This document shows positions 1-9,306 of a stretch of DNA of 64,000 bases, one piece after another (the stretch's first letter is position 1; each line of letters starts with the position of its first letter). The DNA is from Erythrobacter sp. Lineage in GTDB: Bacteria; Pseudomonadota; Alphaproteobacteria; Sphingomonadales; Sphingomonadaceae. Below the pieces are notes generated by a model that was not told the origin of the DNA, did not search any database, and saw only the letters and a list, made by a program, of their open reading frames with translations. The translations under genes and the position numbers were made by a program. Where the stretch lies: NCBI RefSeq assembly GCF_024305245.1, contig NZ_JAMWYX010000010.1:62001-126000 (forward strand), given 5' to 3'.

Positions 1-1593
1 GCCGCTCAATTCGGCGCGGGTGACGAAGGCAACGCTGGACGGATTGATCGCCCGCCCGCCGCGATACATTTCGTAATGCAGATGCGCGCCGGTCGACAGG
101 CCGGTCGATCCGACATAGCCGATCACCTGCCCGCGCCGCACCTGCTGGCCGCGGCTCACCGCCATGCGGCTCATGTGGCAATAGCGGGTGGACAGCCCGC
201 TGCCGTGTTCCAGCCGCACCGCTATGCCGCAGCCGCCGGCGCGCCCGGCGGAACTCACCCGGCCATCGCTGACCGCAACGATCGGCGTGCCGTGACGCGC
301 CCGGAAGTCCATCCCGGCGTGCAACCGGCGATACCCGAGGATCGGATGGCGGCGCATCCCGAAGCCCGATGTGATCGACCCCGGCACCGGCGCCAGCAGG
401 CCGTTGCGCTGCTCGCCCACGCCAGAAGCCTCGTAAAAGCGCCCCTCGCTGCCCCAGCGCATCAGCTGCGTCTTCGGCTCTCCGCCGCGCTCGATTCCGG
501 CATACAGCAGCTGCCCCGCCTGCCGTTCGCCGGTGGCAGCGCGGCGATAGGAAAGGATGATGTCGAATTCGTCGGTGGAGCGAACCTCGCGGTCCATGTC
601 GATCTGGGAATCGAGCGTCTTGAGATAATCCTGCACCGCGCTGGCCGGAACCCCTGCCCGCCGCATCGAGCGGTAGAGGCTGGAGCCGACCGTGCCGCGC
701 ACCCTGAGCGGGGTTTCGTCGACGCGGATGATGTTGCGTTTCAGCGCCAGCGGGCCGTTGGGAACGATGGGCGTGCCGTCTTCAGCAATCTCGCCCACCC
801 CCGGCCGGGTCAGTTCAAGCTCGAGATTGAACCGCGCGCGGAACGCGAGACTATCGAGCGGGCGCGGCTGGCCCGCTGCAATCCGGCGGCCGAGCAGCAC
901 GTCGATCTGCGTCCCCGGTGCGATATCGGCCAGCGGCACCGCCTGTTCGACCAGCGCGGCGGCGCGATCGATGTCCACTGCAGAAACTCCGGCGCGGCGA
1001 AGCATGGTGACGAAACTGTCCCCCGATGCCAGCGTGACGAGCATCTGGATCTGCGGGCGTTCGGGCGCGCTTTTCAGCGGGATCACCTGCCCCGTCGGCC
1101 CCATGCGGCGGCCCGAATCCGCGCCCAGCGCCAGCGGCAGGATCATCTGGCTGCGCAGCTCGCTGGTGACTGCCTTGTCCTGCGGCATCGCGGGCCGGGC
1201 TTCGAGCGGGGTGAGATCGGGCCAGAACGCCAGCGCCAGCGCGCCGAGGCCGACCATCGTGCCCAGCCCGCGGAACCAGCGGCGGCTGCCGATATTATCG
1301 GCCAGATCGGGAGCAAGATCGACGCCGTCGAACCAGCGCGAGGCGGCCAGCTTCCATTCGTCATAGCGTTCGCCCCAGCCATTGACCCGGACAACGACCT
1401 TGCGTTTTGCCGCTTGCGCCTTGGTCGGCGGGGCGAGCTTCTTGGAATTGCGCAGGTAGGGCAGCAGATCGCGCGCGGCCTCCGGGTCGAACGGGGCCGG
1501 ATCGGCCCGGACCAGTGCGCGCGGGTCTTCATCGGCGCAAGGTTCACCCTCTGCCTCGGGCAGATCGTTCATATTGCGCACGTGGTTCAACAT
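1..1593 (-). CDS. M23 family metallopeptidase (peptidoglycan hydrolase), 3' end beyond the window
   Basis: Reading leftwards from ATG 1593, 531 codons are present and the frame is still open at base 1. The first ~90 residues are cytoplasmic and polar. A membrane segment follows (GLGALALAFW, about residues 100-118). Near the C-terminus is a LytM/M23 domain with the zinc-ligand motifs HAGMD and HLHYEM and the usual YCHM between them. The family cleaves peptide cross-bridges of peptidoglycan in the periplasm, or acts as an amidase activator when degenerate. Here the visible zinc ligands are intact. An alternative start is ATG 1572. The gene is divergent from the helicase at 1791; the 197 bp between them hold no clear promoter that I can call. 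Confidence 0.9.
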   Translation of the reverse strand, partial: MLNHVRNMNDLPEAEGEPCADEDPRALVRADPAPFDPEAARDLLPYLRNSKKLAPPTKAQAAKRKVVVRVNGWGERYDEWKLAASRWFDGVDLAPDLADNIGSRRWFRGLGTMVGLGALALAFWPDLTPLEARPAMPQDKAVTSELRSQMILPLALGADSGRRMGPTGQVIPLKSAPERPQIQMLVTLASGDSFVTMLRRAGVSAVDIDRAAALVEQAVPLADIAPGTQIDVLLGRRIAAGQPRPLDSLAFRARFNLELELTRPGVGEIAEDGTPIVPNGPLALKRNIIRVDETPLRVRGTVGSSLYRSMRRAGVPASAVQDYLKTLDSQIDMDREVRSTDEFDIILSYRRAATGERQAGQLLYAGIERGGEPKTQLMRWGSEGRFYEASGVGEQRNGLLAPVPGSITSGFGMRRHPILGYRRLHAGMDFRARHGTPIVAVSDGRVSSAGRAGGCGIAVRLEHGSGLSTRYCHMSRMAVSRGQQVRRGQVIGYVGSTGLSTGAHLHYEMYRGGRAINPSSVAFVTRAELSG

Positions 1594-1790
1594 CAGTGCC
1601 CCGATAGCCGCGCCCCTTGCGGGCAAGACCGATTGCCGCCTTGACGCAATTTCCTGCCCGATCAAAGTAAAGGCTGCATTAACCAGCGATCAAATGCATC
1701 ACAGATGCGACAAGTTGTTGCCCCTGCGCCCCCACCTGCACGGAGCGCGGCCTTGCTCCGCCGCGCCAAGCCTGCGACAACCGCCGGGTC

Positions 1791-4619
1791 GTGACCTTTC
1801 CCCCCGGTGCCCGTGCCGTCGCCCTGCGCGACAAATCCTCCGCCCCGGACGAGCGTGTGCGCGCCGTGCTCGGCCCGACCAACACCGGCAAGACCCACCT
1901 CGCGATCGAACGGATGTGCGGCCATTCCAGCGGCATGATGGGCTTTCCGCTGCGGCTGCTGGCGCGCGAAGTGTATGATCGGGTGCGCAGCCTCAAGGGC
2001 GACAAGCAGGTGGCGCTCATCACCGGCGAGGAACGGATCGAGCCGCCCGAGGCGCGCTATTTCCTGTGCACCGCCGAAGCCATGCCGAGGACGATGGGCG
2101 AACACGCCTTTGTCGCGATTGACGAGGCGCAACTGGGTGCCGATCCCGAACGCGGGCATATTTTCACCGACCGCCTGCTGCATGCACGCGGGCGGGAAGA
2201 GACGATGATCCTCGGCAGCGCCACGCTGGAGCCGATGGTGAAGGCGCTGATCCCCAAGGCCGAGATCACCACCCGCCCACGGTTCTCCACCCTGTCCCAC
2301 GCGGGCATCTGCAAATTGTCGCGCCTGCCCAAACGCTCGGCCGTGGTCGCGTTCTCGATCGAGCAGGTCTACGCCATGGCCGAGGCGTTGCGGCGGTTCC
2401 GCGGCGGCGCGGCGGTGGTGATGGGTGCGCTCTCGCCCGAAACCCGCAACAAACAGGTCGAATTGTTCCAGTCGGGCGAGGTCGATTACATCGTCGCCAC
2501 CGACGCGATCGGCATGGGGCTGAACCTCGATCTCGACCACGTGGCGTTTGCTGCGCTTTCGAAGTTCGATGGACGGCGCAAACGTCGGCTGACCCCTTCG
2601 GAAATGGCGCAGATCGCCGGGCGCGCCGGGCGGCACCAGCGCGACGGCACCTTCGGCACGCTGTCGGGCATGAGCACCGCAAGCCAGCAGGGCGAACCGC
2701 TCGCCTTCACCGATGAAGAAGTCTACGCGATCGAGGAACACAAGTTCGCGCCGCTGACGCATCTGTATTGGCGCGAGGCGGAACCCCGGTTCGATAGCCT
2801 GGGCACGCTGATCGCCGATCTCGAATCCCGCCCCGACCACGCGGTGCTGCGCGGCGCGCCCGAAGCGATCGATCTCGCCGTGCTGAAACGCCTCGCGGAC
2901 GATCCCGTTGCCACAGGCGTGCGCGGTGCGGGCAGTGTCCGGCGGTTCTGGGAGGCATGCTCGCTCCCCGATTTCCGCAATTTCGGGGTGGAGCAGCACG
3001 CGCGGTTCGTGGCGCGGCTCTGGCAGGACCTGGGCGAAGGGTATCTCGGCGCGGATTTCGTCGCCGCGCGCATCGCCGAGCTTGACCGGATGCAGGGCGA
3101 CATCGACACGCTGCAAGGGCGAATCGCGGCGATTCGCAGTTGGGCTTACATCTGCCAGCGGCCCGATTGGGTGCTGGCACGCGACGAGATGGCCGCGCGG
3201 GCTCGCGCGGTCGAGGCGAAGCTGTCGGATGCGCTGCATGCGCGGCTGACCGAAAGATTCGTGAACCGAAGGACGACACTCTTGATGAAATCGCTGGGGC
3301 AGGACGCAAGCGCGCTGCCCGTCACGCTAGAGCCCGATGGCCACCTGACCGTGGAGGGCGAACACATCGGACGGCTCGAGGGCTTCCGCTTCCATGTCGA
3401 TCCCTCGGCAGGCGTCGCTGACCGCCGGATGCTGCTGGCGGCGGGCGAAAAGGCGCTGCCCGCGCTGCTGGCGGGGCGCGCCGAATGGCTGCTGACACAG
3501 GGCTTGGGCGAGCTGGAAATTTCCGGCGGCGCAATCCGCTGGCCCGGTCAAGGTGGGGGCCGCGCCCTGGCCGACATCACTTTTCCGGGCCATCCTGGCG
3601 CAGACAATTTCGGCTCGCCCCGCCTCGTTCAGACCCGCGATCTGGCACTGCTGCCCGAAGCTGCGCGGGCGAGCCTTGAAGCGGGGTTGACGACATGGCT
3701 GGAGGCGCAGCTCGAACCGCTCGCCCCCTTGCGCAAGCTGGCCGATGCCGCGCGCGATCCCGAGGCCGGATCGCAGGCGCGGGCGCTGGTCATCACCCTG
3801 ATCGAAGCACGCGGCGTGATTTCGCGCGAGGAAGCGGGTCTGGAACACCTGCCCAAGGAAATGCGCCCCTATCTGCGCAAGCTGGGCGTAACCTTCGGCG
3901 CGCTCGACATCTTCGCCGCGCCCCTGCTCAAGCCTGCGCCGCGCCGGTTGTTGCACGCGCTAGGGCTGGACCCGCGCCCGCTGCAGGAGGCAATGTTGCC
4001 GGTGCTGGCGGAAGGTGCGTGGGCCAAGGGGCGGCTGCCGGCCGGATATCGCTTTGCGGGCACGCAGGCGATCCGGGTCGATCTTGCCGAGAAGATCCTG
4101 CGCGCCGCATTCGATGCGCGGGCGGTGACAACCGCTGCCCATCCGAAGGAACGCAACCGCGCGTTCCGGCTCGATCTGGCGCTCAGCGTGTCGATCGGGC
4201 TGGAAGCGGAGAACGCTCGCCGCCTGCTGGGCAGTGCGGGCTTCCGCTGTGATCGTGCGCGCGCCTTGCCCGAAGGCGCGCAGGGCGCGCCTGCGCCCGA
4301 CCGCTGGCACTGGCGCCCGCGCCGCCCCGGCGAGCAGGTGCGCGAACGTGACGAAAAGCGCAGCGAGCGGCCACGTCATCCGCGCCTCAAGCCCGCACAG
4401 GCGCGCGCGCCTCAAGACAAGGATCAGGCTGAAGGCACCGCACCCGCCAAAGGCAAGGCCCGTTCTGATAATCGCTCAGACAATCGGCCCGGCAAACGCC
4501 CGGAAAGGGGTGACCGCCGCCCCGACCGGCCACCCCGTCCTGCGCCGCCCAAACCCGATACCGGCCCGGCCCGCGCGAGCGGCGCCTTCGACAAGCTGGC
4601 GGACCTGCTCAAGGGATGA
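1791..4619 (+). CDS. SUV3-like DEAD/DEAH-box RNA helicase
   Basis: 942 residues from a GTG start. The N-terminal helicase core is clear: Walker A GPTNTGKT near residue 28, DEAQ near 105, SAT near 140, then a second RecA domain ending in the motif VI stretch QIAGRAGR near 285. The closeness of motif I to the N-terminus and the sequence GPTNTGKT are typical of the mitochondrial SUV3 family of ATP-dependent RNA helicases. The C-terminal ~100 residues are low-complexity, rich in Arg, Pro and Lys, probably an RNA-binding tail. The stop overlaps the next ATG (ATGA at 4616), so the S4 protein is translationally coupled. The run helicase-S4-fdxA-carD is common in alphaproteobacteria, and a role in RNA turnover or ribosome assembly is inferred. 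Confidence 0.9.
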   Translation: MTFPPGARAVALRDKSSAPDERVRAVLGPTNTGKTHLAIERMCGHSSGMMGFPLRLLAREVYDRVRSLKGDKQVALITGEERIEPPEARYFLCTAEAMPRTMGEHAFVAIDEAQLGADPERGHIFTDRLLHARGREETMILGSATLEPMVKALIPKAEITTRPRFSTLSHAGICKLSRLPKRSAVVAFSIEQVYAMAEALRRFRGGAAVVMGALSPETRNKQVELFQSGEVDYIVATDAIGMGLNLDLDHVAFAALSKFDGRRKRRLTPSEMAQIAGRAGRHQRDGTFGTLSGMSTASQQGEPLAFTDEEVYAIEEHKFAPLTHLYWREAEPRFDSLGTLIADLESRPDHAVLRGAPEAIDLAVLKRLADDPVATGVRGAGSVRRFWEACSLPDFRNFGVEQHARFVARLWQDLGEGYLGADFVAARIAELDRMQGDIDTLQGRIAAIRSWAYICQRPDWVLARDEMAARARAVEAKLSDALHARLTERFVNRRTTLLMKSLGQDASALPVTLEPDGHLTVEGEHIGRLEGFRFHVDPSAGVADRRMLLAAGEKALPALLAGRAEWLLTQGLGELEISGGAIRWPGQGGGRALADITFPGHPGADNFGSPRLVQTRDLALLPEAARASLEAGLTTWLEAQLEPLAPLRKLADAARDPEAGSQARALVITLIEARGVISREEAGLEHLPKEMRPYLRKLGVTFGALDIFAAPLLKPAPRRLLHALGLDPRPLQEAMLPVLAEGAWAKGRLPAGYRFAGTQAIRVDLAEKILRAAFDARAVTTAAHPKERNRAFRLDLALSVSIGLEAENARRLLGSAGFRCDRARALPEGAQGAPAPDRWHWRPRRPGEQVRERDEKRSERPRHPRLKPAQARAPQDKDQAEGTAPAKGKARSDNRSDNRPGKRPERGDRRPDRPPRPAPPKPDTGPARASGAFDKLADLLKG

Positions 4620-5005
4620 AGTCTTTGGGCGCGGAGGTAGACAGAACGGGGTCGATCCGGATCGACCGCCTGCTGGTCTATCTCCGCTTCGCCCGCACGC
4701 GCTCCGCCGCGCAGGCGCTGATCGACAATCACGCTTTGCGCCGCAACAGAAAACATGTGCTGCGCGGGGCCGAACAGGCGCGTATCGGCGACGTGCTGAC
4801 CATCGCGCTGGGCGAGCGGATGCGGGTGATCGAACTCACCGCCCTGCCCGACCGGCGCGGCCCACCCGGACACGCACGGTCGCATTACCGCGACCTTGTG
4901 GTTTTTGACGAGGTTGACCCAGACAGTCTTGACCCTCAGGGGCAAATCGCCATAGCAACCTCGCCTCTCACGGCAGTCCGTCCGCCCGATGATCCCGAAG
5001 ATTGA
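4616..5005 (+). CDS. S4 domain RNA-binding protein (Hsp15-like)
   Basis: 129 residues. The S4 fold is seen at about residues 16-65 ([20 protein letters not shown], then [12 protein letters not shown]), the small RNA-binding module found in ribosomal S4, pseudouridine synthases and Hsp15. Hsp15 relatives bind stalled 50S subunits carrying nascent tRNA. The C-terminal half is acidic and Pro-rich with no recognised domain. It starts inside the stop of the helicase gene, suggesting that the two act on the same RNA substrate. Function is by family only. Confidence 0.85.
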   Translation: MKSLGAEVDRTGSIRIDRLLVYLRFARTRSAAQALIDNHALRRNRKHVLRGAEQARIGDVLTIALGERMRVIELTALPDRRGPPGHARSHYRDLVVFDEVDPDSLDPQGQIAIATSPLTAVRPPDDPED

Positions 5006-5022
5006 TATCTGAAAGAGCCGCA

Positions 5023-5361
5023 ATGACTTACGTCGTCACCGAAGACTGCATCAAGTGCAAATACACCGATTGCGTGGAAGTGTGCCCGGTCGATTGCTTC
5101 TACGAAGGCGAGAACATGCTGGTGATCAATCCCAGCGAATGCATCGATTGCGGCGTGTGCGAACCCGAATGCCCGGCCGAGGCGATCCTGCCCGATACCG
5201 AGGACGGGCTGGAAAAGTGGCTTGAGCTGAACACCAAGTTTTCGGCGCAGTGGCCCAATATCACCAGCCAGAAATCCCCGCCCGACGATGCCGACGAGTT
5301 CAAGGGCGAGAAGGACAAGTTCGAGAAATATTTCAGCACCGAACCGGGCGAAGGCGACTGA
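5023..5361 (+). CDS. fdxA: Ferredoxin FdxA, 7Fe/8Fe type
   Basis: 112 residues from ATG 5023, preceded by GAAAGAG; an upstream in-frame ATG at 5002 would add seven unconserved residues. Cysteine pattern [17 protein letters not shown] near the N-terminus and [12 protein letters not shown] in the middle gives the [3Fe-4S]/[4Fe-4S] arrangement of FdII-type ferredoxins, in which the first motif is altered so that one cluster has three irons. About 50 C-terminal residues are acidic and Lys-rich, typical of this family. It is a soluble low-potential electron carrier. Its conserved place next to carD in alphaproteobacteria has no explained role. Confidence 0.95.
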   Translation: MTYVVTEDCIKCKYTDCVEVCPVDCFYEGENMLVINPSECIDCGVCEPECPAEAILPDTEDGLEKWLELNTKFSAQWPNITSQKSPPDDADEFKGEKDKFEKYFSTEPGEGD

Positions 5362-5419
5362 TCGCCCCCTGAACGGGACAAATCATGGAACGCGCCGGAC
5401 GCCGTCCGGTTGATGGTTC

Positions 5420-6217
5420 ATGCATCCCATTCTCCCCTCGCTTCGCGCAGGCTGGTCGCAGGCCAGCGACGGCCATGTCGGCATCATTGCCGCCGGGGTC
5501 GCCTATTACGGCTTCCTCGCACTGGTCCCCTTACTCGCCGCCGCCATCCTGACTTACGGGCTGGTGGTCGACCCTGCCACCATCGCTGCTCATGGCGAGA
5601 CGCTGGCGCGCAACCTGCCGGGTTCCGCAGGCGAGCTGGTGGCCGAACAGATGCGCGATGTCGCCGATACACGCGGCGGGGCGCAGGGCTTGGGGCTGGT
5701 GATTGCGCTCGGCCTGTCGCTCATCAGCGCGCGGGCGGCGGCGGGCGCGCTGATCACCGCGCTCAACATCGCGTTCGAGGTCGAGGAGGAACGCGGCTTT
5801 ATCGCGGCCAACCTGCTGGCGCTGGCGATCACGCTGGGTGCGGTGCTGGCGCTCGGCCTGATGGTCGGCGTGACAACGCTGGTCTCGACCGTGTTCACAG
5901 GGCTTGCGGGCGCCTTGGCAAGCTACGTTGTTGTGGGTCTGGCCGGGCTCGGCGGGGCGATGCTGGCCTACCGGGTGGTACCGCATGACGCTGCGGTCGG
6001 GCGCGGCCCTGCCCTGCGCGGCGGCGCACTGTTCGCGGTCGGCTGGCTGGCAGCGAGTGCGGGTTTTGGTTTTTATGCAAGCAATTTCGGCAATTACGGC
6101 ACCACTTACGGATCGCTCGGCGCGGTGGTGGTGTTCCTGACATGGCTGTGGCTCAGCGCCTGGCTGCTGCTGCTCGGCGCGCATTTTGCTGCCGCGAGTT
6201 CGGACGGGCATGGCTGA
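5420..6217 (+). CDS. YihY/BrkB family inner-membrane protein
   Basis: 265 residues with about six hydrophobic segments: AAGVAYYGFLALVPLLAAAI near residue 25, LVIALGLSLISA near 95, LLALAITLGAVLALGLMVG near 135, VVVGLAGLGGAMLA near 170, GALFAVGWLAASAGFGFY near 200 and VVVFLTWLWLSAWLLLLGAHF near 235. The AYYxFLAxxPLL sequence is the hallmark of the family once misnamed RNase BN. The family is integral to the inner membrane and has no agreed function. Here it is shorter than many members and lacks their cytoplasmic tail. Confidence 0.9.
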   Translation: MHPILPSLRAGWSQASDGHVGIIAAGVAYYGFLALVPLLAAAILTYGLVVDPATIAAHGETLARNLPGSAGELVAEQMRDVADTRGGAQGLGLVIALGLSLISARAAAGALITALNIAFEVEEERGFIAANLLALAITLGAVLALGLMVGVTTLVSTVFTGLAGALASYVVVGLAGLGGAMLAYRVVPHDAAVGRGPALRGGALFAVGWLAASAGFGFYASNFGNYGTTYGSLGAVVVFLTWLWLSAWLLLLGAHFAAASSDGHG

Positions 6218-6446
6218 CAGGTTGGACTCGCAATTTTGTTGCCAACGTGCTATATAATAGGCGAGCGCGTTGGCCCTGATCGGTAATCGGGGCCTGCCGC
6301 ACGCGTCGAAACCAGGAAGGCCACACACCAGCAACCCCCCCTCCGGACAATCCGCTCCCGGTGCTTTCCCTCTAACGGGGTGGGTCGCGCCGCCGGGATG
6401 ATTCTCCCCCCCCCTGTTGCCGGTTGGCCCACAGAAAGGAACTTGC

Positions 6447-6980
6447 ATGGCAAGCACCGCAAACGCATTCACCGTTGGCGATTATGTTGTCTACCCGAAG
6501 CACGGCGTCGGCCGCGTGATCGAATTGCAGAGCGAGGAAATCGCCGGAATGCAGCTCGAACTTTACGTGCTGCGCTTCGAAAAGGAGCGGATGACGCTCC
6601 GCGTGCCGGTGGGCAAGGTCGAATCGATCGGGATGCGCAAGCTGTCGTCCGACAAGACGCTGAAGCAGGCGATGGAAACCCTCAAGGGCAAGCCCAAGGT
6701 GAAGCGCACCATGTGGTCGCGCCGTGCGCAGGAATACGAAGCGAAGATCAATTCCGGCGACCTCGTGTCGATCGCCGAAGTGACGCGCGATCTGTTCCGC
6801 CCCGAAGACCAGCCCGAACAGTCCTATTCGGAACGCCAGATCTTCGAAGCGGCCTCCAGCCGCCTCGCCCGCGAACTCGCGGCGATGGAAGAGACGGATG
6901 AGCCAACCGCGCTGAACAAGATCCTCGACGTTCTGCGCGAACACGCACCGCAATATTACGACAGCGCCGAAGAAGCCTGA
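6447..6980 (+). CDS. carD: CarD family transcription regulator
   Basis: 177 residues, starting at ATG 6447 behind the ribosome-binding site AGAAAGGA. The N-terminal RNA polymerase interaction (Tudor-like) domain reads FTVGDYVVYPKHGVGRV, and a helical C-terminal DNA-contacting domain follows. In Caulobacter and mycobacteria CarD stabilises RNA polymerase-promoter open complexes, especially at rRNA and growth genes. The 229-bp leader upstream contains TATATAAT at 6251-6258, a good -10 box without a convincing -35. If that box is used, the transcript would have an untranslated leader of about 180 nt. A strong terminator follows the gene. Confidence 0.93.
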   Translation: MASTANAFTVGDYVVYPKHGVGRVIELQSEEIAGMQLELYVLRFEKERMTLRVPVGKVESIGMRKLSSDKTLKQAMETLKGKPKVKRTMWSRRAQEYEAKINSGDLVSIAEVTRDLFRPEDQPEQSYSERQIFEAASSRLARELAAMEETDEPTALNKILDVLREHAPQYYDSAEEA

Positions 6981-7008
6981 GGGCTTCAAGCGCCGGTCGC
7001 AGCAACAA

Positions 7009-7035
7009 GGGCTGTCCTTCGGGACGGCCCTTTTT
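7009..7035 (+). terminator. Rho-independent terminator of carD
   Basis: Nine-base-pair stem GGGCTGTCC / GGACGGCCC (one G-U pair) closed by the stable tetraloop TTCG and followed by TTTTTGTTT. It sits 28 bp after the carD stop and would end the transcript before the GIN-domain gene. Confidence 0.9.
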
Positions 7036-7128
7036 GTTTGTGCGGATCACACAGATACGCGCGCTTGCTTCCGGCGGCTTGGTGTATTATGTCGGCAACA
7101 CGCTGAACACATCCCGGAGGGAGAAAGC

Positions 7129-7899
7129 ATGATAAACCAGTTCTTCAGGCGCATGGCCCCGGTCGCCGCGCTCGCGCTCGGCACCGCACTTTCGGGCTGC
7201 AATGGTGCGGATATCAGCATCAACGGCGAAAAGGGCGTGCCGCTGGCCGAACTCGACATGAGCGGCCCGGCGCCCAACGAACTGGTGCTGTCATCGGGCG
7301 ACACCGTGATCCTGACCGAAGGCGAGACGTTCGATCTCACCGTCGAAGGTGCAGGCAGCGATGCCTTGCGCTTCGTGCGCGACAACGAAGTGATCGGGAT
7401 CACCCGTGAAAACAGCCGGGACGGCAACGGCAAGGCGACGATCCGCATCACCATGCCCCCGCCGTCCGAAGTGGTGATCGCGGGCAGCGGCAGTGTGAAG
7501 GCGCAATCGCTCGCCAGCACCAGCTCGGTCAATATCGGCGGATCGGGCGATGTCGAATTCACCACCGTCGCGGCCGAGAGCTTCGAGGTGAATATCGGTG
7601 GCAGCGGCCGGATCAAGGGCGCGGGCACGGCCAAGCGGCTCGAAATCAATATCGGCGGGTCGGGCGATGTCGACCTCGCCGCGCTCAAGGCCGACCGCGC
7701 TGACGTGAATATTGGCGGGTCGGGCGATGTCGCCTTTGCCTCGGACGGCACGGTCGAAGCCACGATTGCCGGCGCAGGCGATGTTCGTGTGAACGGCAGC
7801 GCCAAGTGCACGGTCAAGGCGTTCGGTTCGGGCACGCTGACCTGCAATTCGGCAGCGGCCACGGCAACGGATGCTCCTGCGACCGAACCCGCAGAATAG
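7129..7899 (+). CDS. Lipoprotein with head GIN domain (DUF2807)
   Basis: 256 residues. A lipoprotein signal peptide ends in the lipobox LSGC (Cys about residue 24). The remainder is a DUF2807/GIN domain, a right-handed beta-helix-like fold. The sequence NIGGSGDV or a close variant recurs four times between about residues 138 and 205 at ~20-residue spacing, one rung per repeat. GAGGAGAAAG-like sequence (gggagaaagc) precedes the ATG. The family is described as putative auto-transporter adhesin or sugar-binding, but no function is proven. A Thr/Ala/Pro-rich tail follows the helix. Confidence 0.85.
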   Translation: MINQFFRRMAPVAALALGTALSGCNGADISINGEKGVPLAELDMSGPAPNELVLSSGDTVILTEGETFDLTVEGAGSDALRFVRDNEVIGITRENSRDGNGKATIRITMPPPSEVVIAGSGSVKAQSLASTSSVNIGGSGDVEFTTVAAESFEVNIGGSGRIKGAGTAKRLEINIGGSGDVDLAALKADRADVNIGGSGDVAFASDGTVEATIAGAGDVRVNGSAKCTVKAFGSGTLTCNSAAATATDAPATEPAE

Positions 7900-7938
7900 G
7901 TTTGCTTTTCGGGCAGGAGCGCGCGAAATAATCCGATC

Positions 7939-8271
7939 ATGCGCGCTCCCCAGCTTGTGGCCCTCGGCCTCGCCTCGCTTGCCCTGCAGGGCTGTCTCGC
8001 CCGTGCGGCGGTCGATGTCGTCACGCTGCCGGTCAGGGCGGTGAGCAAGGGCGTCGATCTCGCCACCACCAGCCAGTCCGAAGCCGACGAGAATCGCGGC
8101 CGCGAAATCCGCAAGCGCGAGGAACAACTCGGCAAGCTCGAACGCGATTACGACAAGGCGATGGAACGCTGCGGCGATGGCGACGATGCCGCGTGCGACC
8201 GCGCGCAGGCGATCCGCGCCGAACAGCGCGCGCTGATGCAGGGCGTGCCGGTCGAGCCGGAAGCGGACTAG
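7939..8271 (+). CDS. Small lipoprotein of unknown function
   Basis: 110 residues with a signal peptide ending in the lipobox LQGC (Cys about residue 19). The mature part starts ARAAVDVVTLPVRAVSKGVD, which may be amphipathic, and continues as a charged helix (about 55-100) containing two cysteines that could pair in the periplasm. I do not recognise a named family. It is 39 bp after the GIN-domain lipoprotein, so a shared envelope role is possible. Its stop overlaps the stop of tsaC on the other strand by four bases. Confidence 0.75.
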   Translation: MRAPQLVALGLASLALQGCLARAAVDVVTLPVRAVSKGVDLATTSQSEADENRGREIRKREEQLGKLERDYDKAMERCGDGDDAACDRAQAIRAEQRALMQGVPVEPEAD

Positions 8272-9218
8272 GCTGGCGGCGTCGCTGCCCGCCGCAAACG
8301 GTCGTTGATCGCGCGGCCCACGCCGTTGTCCGGCACCTGGGCGATAGCAATGCGGGGCTGCGGCGCACGCGCGGCTTCGTGAAGGCAGGCATAGAGCCGC
8401 GCCGCTGCCTCGTTGACGTCGCCACTCGCCGACAGCGTGCAGTCACCTTGCACTGCGCCGAAGCCGATCCAGAATTCGTCAGGCTCGGCGCTGGTCGCTT
8501 CCAGCCGCACCGGCTTGCCCGGCGCATAGTGGCTGGCAAGCTGGCCCGGAGCCTGAATGCGCGCCTCTAAACGCGCTCCCGTCTCTCCTCCCGCAGTCCG
8601 GTGCCCGATCTGGAGCGGCCCGGGGCGCAGTTCGTCAATGCTGCCGTCTGCCCGTACCGCCAGAATGGTCGACTCCACCCCCGCCGTCGTCGGCCCGCCG
8701 TCGAGCACCAGATCGATCCGCCCGTCGAGCGAGGCGAGCACATGGGCGGCGCAGGTAGGGCTGATGAACCCGCTCCGATTGGCCGAAGGCGCGGCGAGCG
8801 GAAAGTCGACCTGCTCCAGCAGTGCCGACATTACCGGATGCGCAGGCGCACGCAGGGCGACAGTCGGCAGGCCCGCTGTCACCGCGTCGGCCAGTCCGGC
8901 ATCTGCGCGGCGCGGCACCACCAGCGTCAACGGACCGGGCCAGTATTGCTGCGCCAGCGCCGCCGCCTCGGGCGAGAAACTGCCGTAGCGCGCAGCCTGC
9001 TCTGCATCCCGCACATGGACGATCAGCGGGTTGAAATCGGGCCGCCCTTTCGCGGCGTAAATCTTCGCCGCAGCCTCGGCACTATCGGCCCTCGCGGCAA
9101 GGCCATAGACCGTCTCGGTCGGCACCGCGACCAGCCCGCCCGATTCGAGGATTCGCGCCGCGCGCGCTATTCCTGCGGCGTCCGCAAGCACCATGTCCGT
9201 AACGTTCTTGCCGCTCAT
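8268..9218 (-). CDS. tsaC: L-threonylcarbamoyladenylate synthase (Sua5/TsaC)
   Basis: 316 residues from ATG 9218; an upstream in-frame start at 9281 adds an unconserved leader. The YrdC domain spans about residues 10-205 with VPTETVYGLAARA, the KGRP loop and SANRSG, which bind ATP, threonine and bicarbonate to make the precursor of t6A37 in tRNA. A C-terminal Sua5 domain follows (about 210-316), joined by a linker with the HYAPGKP motif, so this is the long Sua5 type rather than the short YrdC type. Cytoplasmic and normally essential. It stands alone, convergent with the lipoprotein gene. Confidence 0.95.
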   Translation of the reverse strand: MSGKNVTDMVLADAAGIARAARILESGGLVAVPTETVYGLAARADSAEAAAKIYAAKGRPDFNPLIVHVRDAEQAARYGSFSPEAAALAQQYWPGPLTLVVPRRADAGLADAVTAGLPTVALRAPAHPVMSALLEQVDFPLAAPSANRSGFISPTCAAHVLASLDGRIDLVLDGGPTTAGVESTILAVRADGSIDELRPGPLQIGHRTAGGETGARLEARIQAPGQLASHYAPGKPVRLEATSAEPDEFWIGFGAVQGDCTLSASGDVNEAAARLYACLHEAARAPQPRIAIAQVPDNGVGRAINDRLRRAATPPA

Positions 9219-9306
9219 GCCCCTCGCGCTATAGACTGCCGCGTGCTCTGCCAAGTGCAGGGCGCCCGCCGCCTCCCTCACGCCAGCTTCACAGGACGCC
9301 CCTAAC

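Noticed and set aside
1662-3239. A 525-codon minus-strand frame opposite the helicase
   Set aside because: Shadow frame: no conserved motif, and the plus strand encodes a complete helicase core.
6222-6258. Full sigma-70 promoter for carD with TTGGAC and TATAAT
   Set aside because: The boxes are 25 bp apart, too far for a standard promoter; only the -10-like box is worth noting.
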